A stretch of 64,000 bases of DNA from Acidimicrobiia bacterium (GTDB lineage: Bacteria > Acidobacteriota > Vicinamibacteria > Vicinamibacterales > CAVVIG01): the NCBI GenBank assembly GCA_016871175.1, contig VFZL01000010.1, positions 1 to 64,000 of the forward strand. The letters are read 5' to 3'. A program made the position numbers and the translations under genes. Below, piece after piece: positions 16,672 through 25,794 of this stretch (position 1 is the stretch's first letter; each line of letters begins with the position of its first letter). The notes beneath the pieces were generated by a model that did not search any database, had not been told where the DNA came from, and saw only the letters and a program-made list of their open reading frames with translations.

Positions 16672-18015
16672 GTGCTGATCACCAGACGCGCTTTGCCTCG
16701 GCGAGCCATCTTGAAGGGCATGGGCACGACGCTGGCCCTCCCGCTGCTCGACGCGATGGTGCCGGCTGCGACGACGACAGCGCAGACCGCAGCCGCACCG
16801 GTGCGCCGGCTCGGCTTCGTCTATGTTCCGAACGGCGCGAACATGGCGCACTGGACGCCCGCCGAAGCCGGCAAGACCTTCGATCTGTCGCCCATCCTGC
16901 AGCCGTTGGCCCCGCTCAAGGACCGCGTCGTCGTGGTGAGCGGCCTCGGCAACAGCCCCGCCGATGCGTGGGGAGACGGAGGCGGGGATCACTCCCGCGG
17001 TCCGGCGGCGTGGCTGAGCGCGGTGCATCCGAAGCGCACCGAAGGGGCGGACATCCACGCGGGCACGACGATCGATCAGCTCGTGGCACAGCGGATGGGC
17101 GGCCACACGCAGCTCGCGAGCCTCGAGCTGGCAACTGAGGCCACGGGCCTGGTGGGCGATTGCGGTGGCGCAGGCTACAGCTGCGTCTACATCGACACGC
17201 TCTGTTGGCGGACGCCGACCTCCCCTCTGCCGATGGAGACCAACCCTCGTGTCGTCTTCGAGCTGATGTTCGGCGATGGCGCGACGCGCGAGCAGCGCGC
17301 GATCCGGCTCCGGGAGAACCGGAGCATTCTGGATGCCGTGACGGCGGAGCTCGGACGACTGCGCACGCGTCTCGGTACGCCGGACCGCACGCGCATCAAC
17401 GAGTACTTGGACGCGGTGCGCGAGGTCGAACGCCGGATTCAGCATGCCGAGGCCCAAGAGCGCAAGTCGGAGCTTGCACTGCCCGACCGACCGGTGGGCG
17501 TGCCGGACGACTTCGAGGAGCACGTCGCTGTGATGTTCGAGCTCCAAGCGCTGGCGTTTCAGGCCGACGTGACGCGCGTGACCACCTTCATGTTGTCCCG
17601 AGAGCTGAGCCAGCGGGCGTATACGAAGCTCGGGATCTCGGACCCGCACCACGCGATCTCGCATCACCAGGACGACCCCGACAAGCTGGCGAAGATCGCG
17701 AAGATCAACACGTACCATGTCAGCCTGTTTGCGTCGTATCTCGAGCGCTTGCGCACCACACCGGATGGTGACGGCTCGCTGCTGGATCACACCCTCATCC
17801 TCTACGGCGGCGGCATGGCCGATGGCAACCTGCACAGTCACTCCCCGCTTCCGGTGGTTCTCGCTGGCGGCGCTGCCGGTCGTCTCGCGGGTGGGCGACA
17901 CCTGTCGCAGCCGCTCGACACTCCGTTCGCGAACCTCCTGCTGTCGATCGGCCAGCTGATGGATCTCCCGATCGACCGGTTCGGTGACAGCCGCGGTGCA
18001 CTCTCGTTGACGTAG
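16672..18015 (+). CDS. DUF1552 protein with Tat-like leader
   Basis: This 447-residue protein starts at a GTG. Its leader begins RRALPRRAILKGMG, with the twin arginines followed by a hydrophobic stretch (TTLALPLLDAM), a Tat-type signal. The body matches DUF1552 (RRLGFVYVPNGANMAHWTP, then DHSRGPAAWLSAVHP), a family related to DUF1501 and to alkaline-phosphatase-superfamily folds. DUF1552 genes almost always accompany a DUF1592 cytochrome, as here. The pair is thought to act together outside the cytoplasm, but no activity has been assigned. The end of the gene is intact (TAG). Confidence 0.88.
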   Translation: MLITRRALPRRAILKGMGTTLALPLLDAMVPAATTTAQTAAAPVRRLGFVYVPNGANMAHWTPAEAGKTFDLSPILQPLAPLKDRVVVVSGLGNSPADAWGDGGGDHSRGPAAWLSAVHPKRTEGADIHAGTTIDQLVAQRMGGHTQLASLELATEATGLVGDCGGAGYSCVYIDTLCWRTPTSPLPMETNPRVVFELMFGDGATREQRAIRLRENRSILDAVTAELGRLRTRLGTPDRTRINEYLDAVREVERRIQHAEAQERKSELALPDRPVGVPDDFEEHVAVMFELQALAFQADVTRVTTFMLSRELSQRAYTKLGISDPHHAISHHQDDPDKLAKIAKINTYHVSLFASYLERLRTTPDGDGSLLDHTLILYGGGMADGNLHSHSPLPVVLAGGAAGRLAGGRHLSQPLDTPFANLLLSIGQLMDLPIDRFGDSRGALSLT

Positions 18016-18191
18016 GGCGATTGTCGATTCGATCGCGCAGGCACTTCGCCACGAAGGCACGAACCTGCGTTCAGTTGACTCCTTGCGCCCAGGCTGTAGG
18101 CAGCGTCACACGCGCCAGTGGCCACTCCGCAACAGTGGTTGTCGCCTGCGACGCCTGGCACGCCGAACCAGCTCGACCATAAATGATGGGC

Positions 18192-18220
18192 TTGACACGG
18201 GCGGAGATCACGCTAGCGAT
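18192..18220 (+). promoter_or_regulatory. Possible promoter of the TonB receptor gene
   Basis: A perfect -35 TTGACA (18192-18197) is followed by a weak -10 (TAGCGA at 18214-18219), with a 16-bp spacer, about 30 bp upstream of the coding start. The -10 matches the consensus at only three positions, so this is tentative. Confidence 0.35.
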
Positions 18221-18253
18221 CGGCCCAGCTGAACAGTAGACGGGAGGATGGCG

Positions 18254-21200
18254 ATGGCGAGCGGATGCCGACGTGTCGGCGTGATGGTCTTTCTTGTCGC
18301 GGCGTCCGTTGGGACGCTTCCCACGCGCGTCTCTGCGCAACCCAGCAGCGGCATTGCTGGCGCCGTTCGTGATGAGTCTGGCGCGTTACTGCCCGGTGTC
18401 ACAGTCGAAGCAATGAGCCCCGCGCTCATCGAGAAGGTTCGGTCGGTCGTCACCGACGGCGAGGGGCGCTTCAACATCATCGATCTGCGGCCGGGCACGT
18501 ATGCGGTGACGTTCACGCTTGCGGGGTTCAACACGTTCAAGCGCGAGGGTCTCCAACTCACGGCAGGCTTCACAGCCACCGTGAACGCCGATCTCAAGGT
18601 CGGATCGCTGAACGAAACCATCACCGTCAGCGGCGCGACTCCCCTGGTCGACACGCAGAACGTCCGCCAACAGACCGTCGTCTCGGAAGCCCTCCTCGAT
18701 GCGTTGCCGAGCGGCGGGAAGAGCCTCGTCGGCTATGCGAAGCTGATTCCCGGGCTCAAGGGTGGATCCGACGTCGGTGGCGCAGCCGGACTCTGGGCCA
18801 CCGGGAACGTCATCGCGGACACCGTGCACGGCAAGGGTGGCGCCAAGTTTTCTTACGACGGCATGCAGACGAACAACTACGGCGGCAGCGGGGCCACCAG
18901 CTACTTGATGAATCCAACCACGGTGCAGGAGACGGCCGTCGAAACCGGTGGCGCCAACGCTGAGAGCAACGCTGCCGGCATCACGATGAATCTCATCCCG
19001 AAGGAAGGCGGCAACACGTTTACCGTGCTGGCGAGTGGCCTGTACTCGGGCGAACGGTTACATGGTGACAATTTGGACGACACGCTGCGCAGCCGCGGCG
19101 TCGCCAACACGACGAAGGTGCTCAGCGTCTACGACATCAATGGCGCGGTCGGTGGCCCGATTCGGCGGAATCGCCTCTGGTTCTTTGCCGCGACGCGCGG
19201 CGCTGGCAACAGGAATCGCGTCAACGACGTCTTCTTCAACACGACACGCGGGACGCGTTTCTACACCCCGGATCCCAGCCGTCCCGGGTACCGGAAGGAG
19301 TGGCTCAAGAGTCAGGCGGTTCGGCTCACCTGGCAAGCGACCGAGAAGCACAAGTTCAACGGGTTCGCCGATGTTCAGAACTACATGGTGCGCGGACGTG
19401 GCGACTTCACCGCGCCCGAGTCCCACACCGTGTGGAGCTTCTGGCCGGCGGGGTTGTATCAGGGCACCTGGAGTGCGCCACTCACGAGTCGCCTGCTCCT
19501 CCAGGCAGGGTTCTCCCTCACCCGAAACGACTTCCCCGGCAGCCACGAGCAGTCCACGGACGTCTTCGGTTTTACCGTGCCCAAAGACGATGTGACGATT
19601 CTCGAGGCCTCGACGGGATTCCGCTACAACGCACGCGCGACGTACAGCCCGACTCACATCCAGTATCGCGTGGTCGAGCGCTTCACGACGTCGTATGTCA
19701 CCGGATCGCACGCCTTCAAGGCGGGGCTCGAGTGGCAGCAGGGGTATTACGACGTCGAGACGTTCGTCAACAGCGATCGACTCAACCCGTTCTGCGCCGA
19801 CTGCCCGGTCCAGTACACCTTCCTGAATGGCGCACCACTGCGAATCACGCAGTGGGCCGCGCCGTATCTGCAGAAGAACCGCATCAAGGCGGATCTCGGC
19901 CTGTTCGTGCAGGACCAATGGTCGGTGAATCGGTTCACCGTCAACGCCGGACTTCGCCTCGACTACTTCAATTCGTACGTGCCGCCACAGAACGTACCCG
20001 CCAGCGCATTCGTCGCCGAGCGCAACTTCGACCCGGTATCACGCGTACCCGAGTGGACCGATCTCAATCCGCGACTCGGGCTCGCGTACGACCTCTTCGG
20101 CACCGGACGCACGGCCCTGAAGACCTCGCTCGGTCGCTACGTGGGCCCGATGGGCATCAACGTCGCACAGAACAACAACCCGACCTTGACGGCCGTCAAC
20201 AGCACCAACCGCGTGTGGGCGGACGCCAACCGGAACTACGTGCCCGACTGCGACCTGCGCAGCTTCGGCGCCAACGGCGAGTGCGGTCCGATCGACAACG
20301 TCAACTTCGGGCGCAACAACCCGAATGCGACCCGTTACGCGGACGACTTGATCCGGGGTTTCAACAAGCGCGACTACTTCTGGGAGTTCGCGGGCGAGTT
20401 GCAGCAGCAGCTGCGGGATGGCATGTCGCTGAAGGCGGGGTACTACCGCAATTGGACGAGCCACTTCCCGCCATTGGGTGACGTGGGGTGGAACACCGGC
20501 GTAACCGACAACCTTGCGGTGACGGCGGCCGACTTCGATCCCTTCTGCGTGACGGCTCCCCGCGATCTACGTCTGCCCGGTGGTGGCGGGTATCAAGTCT
20601 GCGGCCTGTACGACGTCAAACCGGCCAAGTTCGGCCAACAGGACAACCTCGTGGTGCGTCCCTCGAACTTCGGCGACCGGTCGCGCATCGGCAATTTCTT
20701 CACGCTGGCGCTCGACACGCGCTTCGGCGGCGGCAACACCCTTGGCGCCAGCCTCGACACCGGACGGGTTGTCGAGAACAACTGCTTCGTGGTCGACGCA
20801 CCCGGCGTGTCGACCTACACGCCCGCGTTCTTCACCGCCACGTTCTACGGCCTGAACCGTGACACGACGATCAACGGTCAGTCGATCTGCAAGACGGTGG
20901 CACCGTTCAAGAGCAACACCCAAATGCGCGTGTTCGGCAGCTATCTGCTGCCGTATCGCATCATCGTGAGCGGCATGTTGCAGAACCTGCCAGGCATCGC
21001 GGTCGAGGCGCACGCGCCGATTCCGAACGATCAGATCGCGCCGTCGCTGGGACGCAACCTCGCGGCGTGCGGCACTCGCGTACCGTGCACCGCCACTGCC
21101 ACGGTTCCGCTCATCGCGCCCTTCTCCATGTTCGAGCCTCGGCGCACGCAGCTCGACGTCCGCCTGAGCAAGATGTTCGCGCTACGAGGCTCGTGGCGAC

Positions 21201-21361
21201 TGCGCGCCAACGTCGACGTCTACAACGTCCTCAACGGCAACGGCGTCATCCGCGTGAACACCACGTATGGATCCCGCTGGCTGACACCGCTCTCGACCGC
21301 CGTGGGCAGCGGATTCCTGGAAGCGCGGCTCGTGCAGTTCGGCGGGCAACTGACGTTCTGA
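18254..21361 (+). CDS. TonB-dependent receptor, Oar-like, with N-terminal carboxypeptidase-regulatory domain
   Basis: This outer-membrane receptor has about 1035 residues. The second ATG (18254) is preferred because GGAGG at 18244-18248 overlaps the first (18248) and sits 5-6 bases from the second. A signal peptide is followed by a carboxypeptidase-regulatory-like beta-sandwich (IAGAVRDESGALLPGVTVEA), a plug region (GSLNETITVSGATPLVDTQN) and a long beta-barrel ending in an aromatic residue (QLTF). The Oar type is very common in Acidobacteria and is thought to import large or hydrophobic substrates; the ligand is unknown. This is the only one of the three receptors in the window with an uninterrupted frame. 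Confidence 0.88.
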   Translation: MASGCRRVGVMVFLVAASVGTLPTRVSAQPSSGIAGAVRDESGALLPGVTVEAMSPALIEKVRSVVTDGEGRFNIIDLRPGTYAVTFTLAGFNTFKREGLQLTAGFTATVNADLKVGSLNETITVSGATPLVDTQNVRQQTVVSEALLDALPSGGKSLVGYAKLIPGLKGGSDVGGAAGLWATGNVIADTVHGKGGAKFSYDGMQTNNYGGSGATSYLMNPTTVQETAVETGGANAESNAAGITMNLIPKEGGNTFTVLASGLYSGERLHGDNLDDTLRSRGVANTTKVLSVYDINGAVGGPIRRNRLWFFAATRGAGNRNRVNDVFFNTTRGTRFYTPDPSRPGYRKEWLKSQAVRLTWQATEKHKFNGFADVQNYMVRGRGDFTAPESHTVWSFWPAGLYQGTWSAPLTSRLLLQAGFSLTRNDFPGSHEQSTDVFGFTVPKDDVTILEASTGFRYNARATYSPTHIQYRVVERFTTSYVTGSHAFKAGLEWQQGYYDVETFVNSDRLNPFCADCPVQYTFLNGAPLRITQWAAPYLQKNRIKADLGLFVQDQWSVNRFTVNAGLRLDYFNSYVPPQNVPASAFVAERNFDPVSRVPEWTDLNPRLGLAYDLFGTGRTALKTSLGRYVGPMGINVAQNNNPTLTAVNSTNRVWADANRNYVPDCDLRSFGANGECGPIDNVNFGRNNPNATRYADDLIRGFNKRDYFWEFAGELQQQLRDGMSLKAGYYRNWTSHFPPLGDVGWNTGVTDNLAVTAADFDPFCVTAPRDLRLPGGGGYQVCGLYDVKPAKFGQQDNLVVRPSNFGDRSRIGNFFTLALDTRFGGGNTLGASLDTGRVVENNCFVVDAPGVSTYTPAFFTATFYGLNRDTTINGQSICKTVAPFKSNTQMRVFGSYLLPYRIIVSGMLQNLPGIAVEAHAPIPNDQIAPSLGRNLAACGTRVPCTATATVPLIAPFSMFEPRRTQLDVRLSKMFALRGSWRLRANVDVYNVLNGNGVIRVNTTYGSRWLTPLSTAVGSGFLEARLVQFGGQLTF

Positions 21362-21385
21362 CAAAGGCAGGGAGGGAGCTCGAGC

Positions 21386-22543
21386 TCAGCTGCCTCGTTC
21401 GAGGCACGCCTTCACGGTACGCTCGAAGATCGTGGTGAGCGGACGCAGCTCGTCCAGGCGCACGTACTCGTCGACCTGATGGATCGTGGTGTTCAATGGA
21501 CCGAACTCGACGACCTCGCGGGACACCGCCGAGAGGAAACGCCCGTCTGAGGTCCCGCCGTGCGTGGAAAGCGACGGCCGCACGCTCGCTTCCTCCTCGA
21601 TGATGGTCGAGAGCACGTCGGTCAGCGGACCCCGTGACGTCACGAACGGTTCACCCGACAGGGTCCAGTCCACGGTGTACGTCGCGCCTGTGGCGTCGAG
21701 CACGTCATGGACCCGCCGTTGGAGGGCTGCCACCGACGATTGTGGCGAGAACCGGAAGTTGAACGACACTTCCATCACGCCCGGTATGACGTTGGTCGCG
21801 CCGGACCCTGCCTGGACATTGGTGATCTGGAAGCTGGTCGGCTGAAAGTCTTCGTCCCCGTCGTCCCACGGGGTCGCGATGAGCGCCGCCAGCGGAGGAA
21901 GGCCGTCATGAATCGGGTTCCGGCCTCGTTCCGGATATGCCACGTGGCACTGGACACCGTAGAAACGGATCGCCCCGCTCAACGAGCCGCGCCGGCCGTT
22001 CTTGATCGTGTCGCCAAAGACCTCGGTGGACGTGGGCTCGCCGATCACACACGCGTCGATTGTCACGCCGCGCGCGCACAGCGCATCGACCACGGCGACA
22101 GTGCCGTTCACCGCCTCGCCTTCCTCGTCTGAAGTCAACAGGAGGGCGAGCGTGCCCGCATGCGCCGGATCAGCGACGGCGAGCCGCTCGAGCGCCGTCA
22201 CCATCGCCGCAACGGACGCCTTCATGTCCGAGGCTCCGCGTCCGTACAAACGCCCGTCTCGTTCGATCGGCGTGAAAGGGTCGGCGGTCCAGCGCTCCAA
22301 CGCACCTGGCGGGACAACATCCACGTGCCCCGCCAGGCAGACGATGGGAGCACCGCGGCCGTGCGTGGCCCAGAGGTTCCGTACGCCACCGCGATCGATC
22401 CGCTCGCAGGCGAACCCCACGGGCGCTAACCGATCCGCGATGAGCGTCAAGCTCTCGTCGTCCTTTGGGGTCACGGAGCGACACGCAATGAGCTGGCGGG
22501 TTAGGTCGAGCGTCGCGCGGTACGGATCGGTGGGATCGGCCAC
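21386..22543 (-). CDS. dapE: Succinyl-diaminopimelate desuccinylase
   Basis: DapE hydrolyses N-succinyl-L,L-diaminopimelate to succinate and L,L-diaminopimelate, the last succinyl step of lysine and peptidoglycan precursor synthesis. The dizinc peptidase M20 ligands are visible: H73 and D75 in AGHVDVVPPG, D106 in GRGASDMK, E140/E141 in TSDEEGEA, and the C-terminal His in NTTIHQVDEYV. At 385 residues its length is normal. The start is a GTG at 22543 that directly abuts the TGA of dapD (TGAGTG), indicating tight translational coupling. It is the last gene of the dapC-dapD-dapE operon and is convergent with the TonB receptor gene. Confidence 0.95.
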   Translation of the reverse strand: MADPTDPYRATLDLTRQLIACRSVTPKDDESLTLIADRLAPVGFACERIDRGGVRNLWATHGRGAPIVCLAGHVDVVPPGALERWTADPFTPIERDGRLYGRGASDMKASVAAMVTALERLAVADPAHAGTLALLLTSDEEGEAVNGTVAVVDALCARGVTIDACVIGEPTSTEVFGDTIKNGRRGSLSGAIRFYGVQCHVAYPERGRNPIHDGLPPLAALIATPWDDGDEDFQPTSFQITNVQAGSGATNVIPGVMEVSFNFRFSPQSSVAALQRRVHDVLDATGATYTVDWTLSGEPFVTSRGPLTDVLSTIIEEEASVRPSLSTHGGTSDGRFLSAVSREVVEFGPLNTTIHQVDEYVRLDELRPLTTIFERTVKACLERGS

Positions 22544-23368
22544 TCAGTCCCTCAAGAGCTCGTTGATGGACGTCTTGGCACGCGTCTGTGCATCCACCCG
22601 CTTCACGATGACGGCGCAGTTCAGCGCGTATCTGCCGTCAGCGGACGGGAGGCTGCCAGGAACGACCACCGACCCCGAGGGGACGCGCCCGTACATCACC
22701 TCCCCAGTGGCACGGTCGTAGATCTTCGTGCTCTGTCCGATGAACACGCCCATCGAAATGACCGAGTCGGCTTCGACGATGACACCTTCCACGATCTCCG
22801 ATCGCGCGCCAACGAAACAGTTGTCCTCGATGATCGTCGGATTCGCCTGGAGTGGTTCGAGTACGCCGCCGATGCCGACGCCGCCCGACAGGTGCACGTT
22901 CTTCCCGATCTGCGCGCAGGAGGCGACCGTCACCCACGTGTCGAGCATCGTCCCTTCGTCGACGTACGCGCCGATATTGACGTAAGACGGCATCATCACC
23001 ACGTTCTTGGCGATGTAGGCACCAGTCCGGGCGAAGGCCGGCGGCACGACGCGGATGCCTGCCGCTCGAAACTGCTCCGCTGCGTAGTCCTTGAAGCGGA
23101 GCGGGATTTTGTCGAACCAGGTGGTTCCCGAACCCGGCATCAGCTGGTTGTCGTGCGTGCGGAAGTACAGCAGGACCGCTTTCTTGATCCACTGGTGGGT
23201 GACCCACTTCCCGTCGATCTTCTCTGCGACACGCAATCGGCCGGCGTTGAGCTCGGCGATCACGTTGTCGAGCGCCTCGGTCAGACCGTGCGGTACGTGG
23301 GTCGGCGAGTACTCGGCACGCCGCTCGAACGCGGCGTCGATCACGGACTCGAGCGTCTGGATGTTCAT
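22544..23368 (-). CDS. dapD: 2,3,4,5-tetrahydropyridine-2,6-dicarboxylate N-succinyltransferase
   Basis: DapD transfers a succinyl group from succinyl-CoA to tetrahydrodipicolinate. The 274-residue length equals the classical proteobacterial enzyme. A helical N-terminal domain ([15 protein letters not shown]) is followed by a left-handed beta-helix of hexapeptide repeats ([20 protein letters not shown], then [13 protein letters not shown]). The segment '[23 protein letters not shown]' region carries the expected active-site residues. It lies 14 bp after dapC and runs directly into dapE, so this organism uses the succinylase variant of the DAP pathway. Confidence 0.95.
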   Translation of the reverse strand: MNIQTLESVIDAAFERRAEYSPTHVPHGLTEALDNVIAELNAGRLRVAEKIDGKWVTHQWIKKAVLLYFRTHDNQLMPGSGTTWFDKIPLRFKDYAAEQFRAAGIRVVPPAFARTGAYIAKNVVMMPSYVNIGAYVDEGTMLDTWVTVASCAQIGKNVHLSGGVGIGGVLEPLQANPTIIEDNCFVGARSEIVEGVIVEADSVISMGVFIGQSTKIYDRATGEVMYGRVPSGSVVVPGSLPSADGRYALNCAVIVKRVDAQTRAKTSINELLRD

Positions 23369-23382
23369 GGGATCAGCCGCTT

Positions 23383-24579
23383 TCAGCTCTCAGCTGTGAA
23401 ATGGGCGATGCGGCGAGCGGCCTCGACGCAGTCGGTCAGCTCGGGGACGAGCGCGATGCGCACGTAGCCCACGCCGGGATTGAGGCCGTGAGCGTCGCGA
23501 GCCAGGAACTGCCCTGGCAGCACGGTCACGTGCGTCGCGGCGAAGAGCTCGCGCGCGAAATCGGTGTCGCTACCCGGAACGCGCGCCCAGAGGTAGAACC
23601 CGGCCTCCGGGGGTGAGACGTCCAGCACAGGCGCAAGGATCGGCACGACGGCCTCGAACTTCTCCCGATAGTACCCGCGATTCTGGCGAACGTGGAGCTC
23701 CTCTCGCCATGCGGCCACGCTCGCGTGCTGGACGGCCAGGCTCATCGCGCACCCATGATACGTGCGATACAGCAAGTAGCGCTCGAGCAGCACGGCATCA
23801 CCGGCGACGGCGCCCGATCGCAAACCCGGCGCGTTGGATCGCTTCGACAGGCTCACGAACACGACGAGGCCCCGGAAGTCGACGCGACCCAAGCGGGCCG
23901 CAGCCTCCAGTCCGCCCAGCGGCGGCTCCCGCTCGTTCGGATAGATGTCTGCGTAGCACTCATCGGAAGCGATCGTGAACCCGTACCGGTCCGCGTACTC
24001 GAACAGCTGGGCCCACTCCTCCAGGCGCAGCACGCGTCCGGTCGGATTCCCTGGCGTGCACACGTAGAGCAACTGGGTTCGCCTCCACTCTTCCTCAGAC
24101 AGGGCATCGAGCGCGAGGCAATAATCGGCGTCCGCGGTTTGATTGAGGAAGGCGGTCTGGGCACCAGCCAACACGGCGGCACCCTCGTAGATTTGGTAGA
24201 AGGGATTCGGACACGCGACAAGAGGTGCGCGATCGCGGTGTGCCTGGGCGTCAACAACGGTCTGCGCGAATGAGAACAGCGCCTCCCGCGTGCCGTTCAC
24301 TGGCAGCACCTGCGTCGCCGGATCGAGACGCACGTGGTACCGCCTGGCAAACCACTCGCAGAGCGCCGAGCGCAGCACGTCTGTCCCGGCGGTCGTCGGA
24401 TACGTCGACAGCCCGCTCAATCGCTCGACGAGCGCCTGGCCGATGAAGGACGGCGTCGCGTGCTGCGGCTCCCCGATCGACAGTCGGATCGGCGACAACA
24501 CGGGCGGTGTCACCCCCGAGAAAAGCGCACGCAGCTTCTCGAAGGGGTACGGTTGCAGGTCAGCGAGGCGCGTGTTCAC
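23383..24579 (-). CDS. dapC: Succinyldiaminopimelate transaminase
   Basis: This fold-type I PLP aminotransferase has 398 residues. It converts N-succinyl-2-amino-6-oxopimelate and glutamate to N-succinyl-L,L-DAP. The PLP lysine is K246 in [14 protein letters not shown], a motif characteristic of the DapC/ArgD-independent group. Other class I features are the CTPGNPTG loop (about 174-181), SDECYADIY for cofactor stacking, and a C-terminal arginine-containing segment. It is the first gene of the dapC-dapD-dapE operon, which makes the assignment firm. The gene upstream on the same strand (lipocalin-like) ends 10 bp before it and may be in the same transcript. Confidence 0.93.
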   Translation of the reverse strand: MNTRLADLQPYPFEKLRALFSGVTPPVLSPIRLSIGEPQHATPSFIGQALVERLSGLSTYPTTAGTDVLRSALCEWFARRYHVRLDPATQVLPVNGTREALFSFAQTVVDAQAHRDRAPLVACPNPFYQIYEGAAVLAGAQTAFLNQTADADYCLALDALSEEEWRRTQLLYVCTPGNPTGRVLRLEEWAQLFEYADRYGFTIASDECYADIYPNEREPPLGGLEAAARLGRVDFRGLVVFVSLSKRSNAPGLRSGAVAGDAVLLERYLLYRTYHGCAMSLAVQHASVAAWREELHVRQNRGYYREKFEAVVPILAPVLDVSPPEAGFYLWARVPGSDTDFARELFAATHVTVLPGQFLARDAHGLNPGVGYVRIALVPELTDCVEAARRIAHFTAES

Positions 24580-24589
24580 CTGAGCTGGG

Positions 24590-25627
24590 CTAGTACACCG
24601 GTCCCTGCTTCTCCCAATACAAGTGCCCCTGCGTCATCTCGCCCGCGTCGTTGAGCGACGGAGGCGGCGCAAGCCTCAGGACGTTGCCCGTGAGTTGATA
24701 GAAGCGTTTCTGCTCGCTGTATCCGCCTGGGTTCATCGACCCTTGCTGGCTGTGGTACACAAACGGCGGATTGTGGTTCTCATACGTGATGAACCGACCG
24801 AAGTAGCCGGTGTAGCTGCGGTATGCCTGAAACGCCTCATCGGGTGTCGGCTGAGTGCCCGCGTATTTCGTGCGTCCTTCCTTGTTCATCAGGTGCACCA
24901 TCATGTGGCCGGACGGTGCGTAGATGATGTACGACGTCCCGGCTCGACGCTCGACGCGGTCGCCGTGGAACACTTCTTTGCCGTTCTTCGCACGATAGCT
25001 GTCGGTGTAATGGAGCCGCCAGAACCCGATGAACTTCTTCGCTTCGGCTGACAGGGGCGCGTCGGCCATCCGCTGCCACACGAGCCGACGGCGCGCCTTG
25101 TCCTTCCCACCGCCGTCGGCTGGTGGCGGCGTGAGGATCAGCCGCACACTCCCATTTGGCGTGGTCTCGAAGTCGTAATAGCGCCGGACCTCGACGTCGC
25201 CGCCTGGATTGATCTGACCGAACCGCTTGTGGACGACGAACTTGTCGCGCTCCTTGTCGTTCACCGTGAACGAGCCGAAGTAGGCCGTATATCCGCGAAG
25301 TGCCTCGATCGCCTCATCACCAGTTGGAATCGCACCCCCGAAGCGTTCGCGCACCTTCGGCTGGATCTGCACGCCCATGTGCCCTGTCTCGGCGTAGATG
25401 ATGTAGCCGTTCGAGTTGTAACCCGGTGACGCGATCCATCGCCCACTCGCCGGGTCGAGGATCTCGACCGTCACGAGCTCATACGCGCCTGGGAACCTGG
25501 CCCGGTCGGCCCCGGCGGACGCTCCTCCTCCTTGAGCGGCCGCTGTCCCACGGCCGGCACCCGCCAGACTTACCACCACCGCGCTCCACACCACTGCTGC
25601 CTTCACGCCGCTGGTCAGGCCTCTCAT
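24590..25627 (-). CDS. Secreted protein with two lipocalin-like domains
   Basis: The ATG at 25627 is chosen because AGGAG lies six bases upstream; in-frame ATGs at 25642 and 25666 have none. The product has 345 residues with a signal peptide ending about TAAAQ. Two homologous domains follow in tandem. Each opens with 'G-(A/F)-Y/W-x-L', has a conserved 'YIIYA-x-(T/S)-GHM' strand, and a 'PT-DEA-x-(E/Q)A-R-YT-YFG' helix-strand unit (first copy about residues 40-170, second about 215-330). This matches the lipocalin-like family common in acidobacteria. Its ligand is unknown. Confidence 0.75.
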   Translation of the reverse strand: MRGLTSGVKAAVVWSAVVVSLAGAGRGTAAAQGGGASAGADRARFPGAYELVTVEILDPASGRWIASPGYNSNGYIIYAETGHMGVQIQPKVRERFGGAIPTGDEAIEALRGYTAYFGSFTVNDKERDKFVVHKRFGQINPGGDVEVRRYYDFETTPNGSVRLILTPPPADGGGKDKARRRLVWQRMADAPLSAEAKKFIGFWRLHYTDSYRAKNGKEVFHGDRVERRAGTSYIIYAPSGHMMVHLMNKEGRTKYAGTQPTPDEAFQAYRSYTGYFGRFITYENHNPPFVYHSQQGSMNPGGYSEQKRFYQLTGNVLRLAPPPSLNDAGEMTQGHLYWEKQGPVY

Positions 25628-25794
25628 GACGTTCTCCTGCATGGATGCAACAAATCCAGGTACCAATCCAGGTTCAGCCCGGAACCTTAGGCGGATTGTG
25701 CCACGCCACGCGCCTTTTTGTGCACTGCCTCTTCGCGAAGGGTTCCTGCTGCGTCTCGCACCCGCAAGGGCCGATAAAGCCTCGAGAGCCTGTC

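Noticed and set aside
18248-18253. First ATG of the TonB receptor as start
   Set aside because: The ribosome-binding site GGAGG overlaps it; the second ATG has correct spacing.
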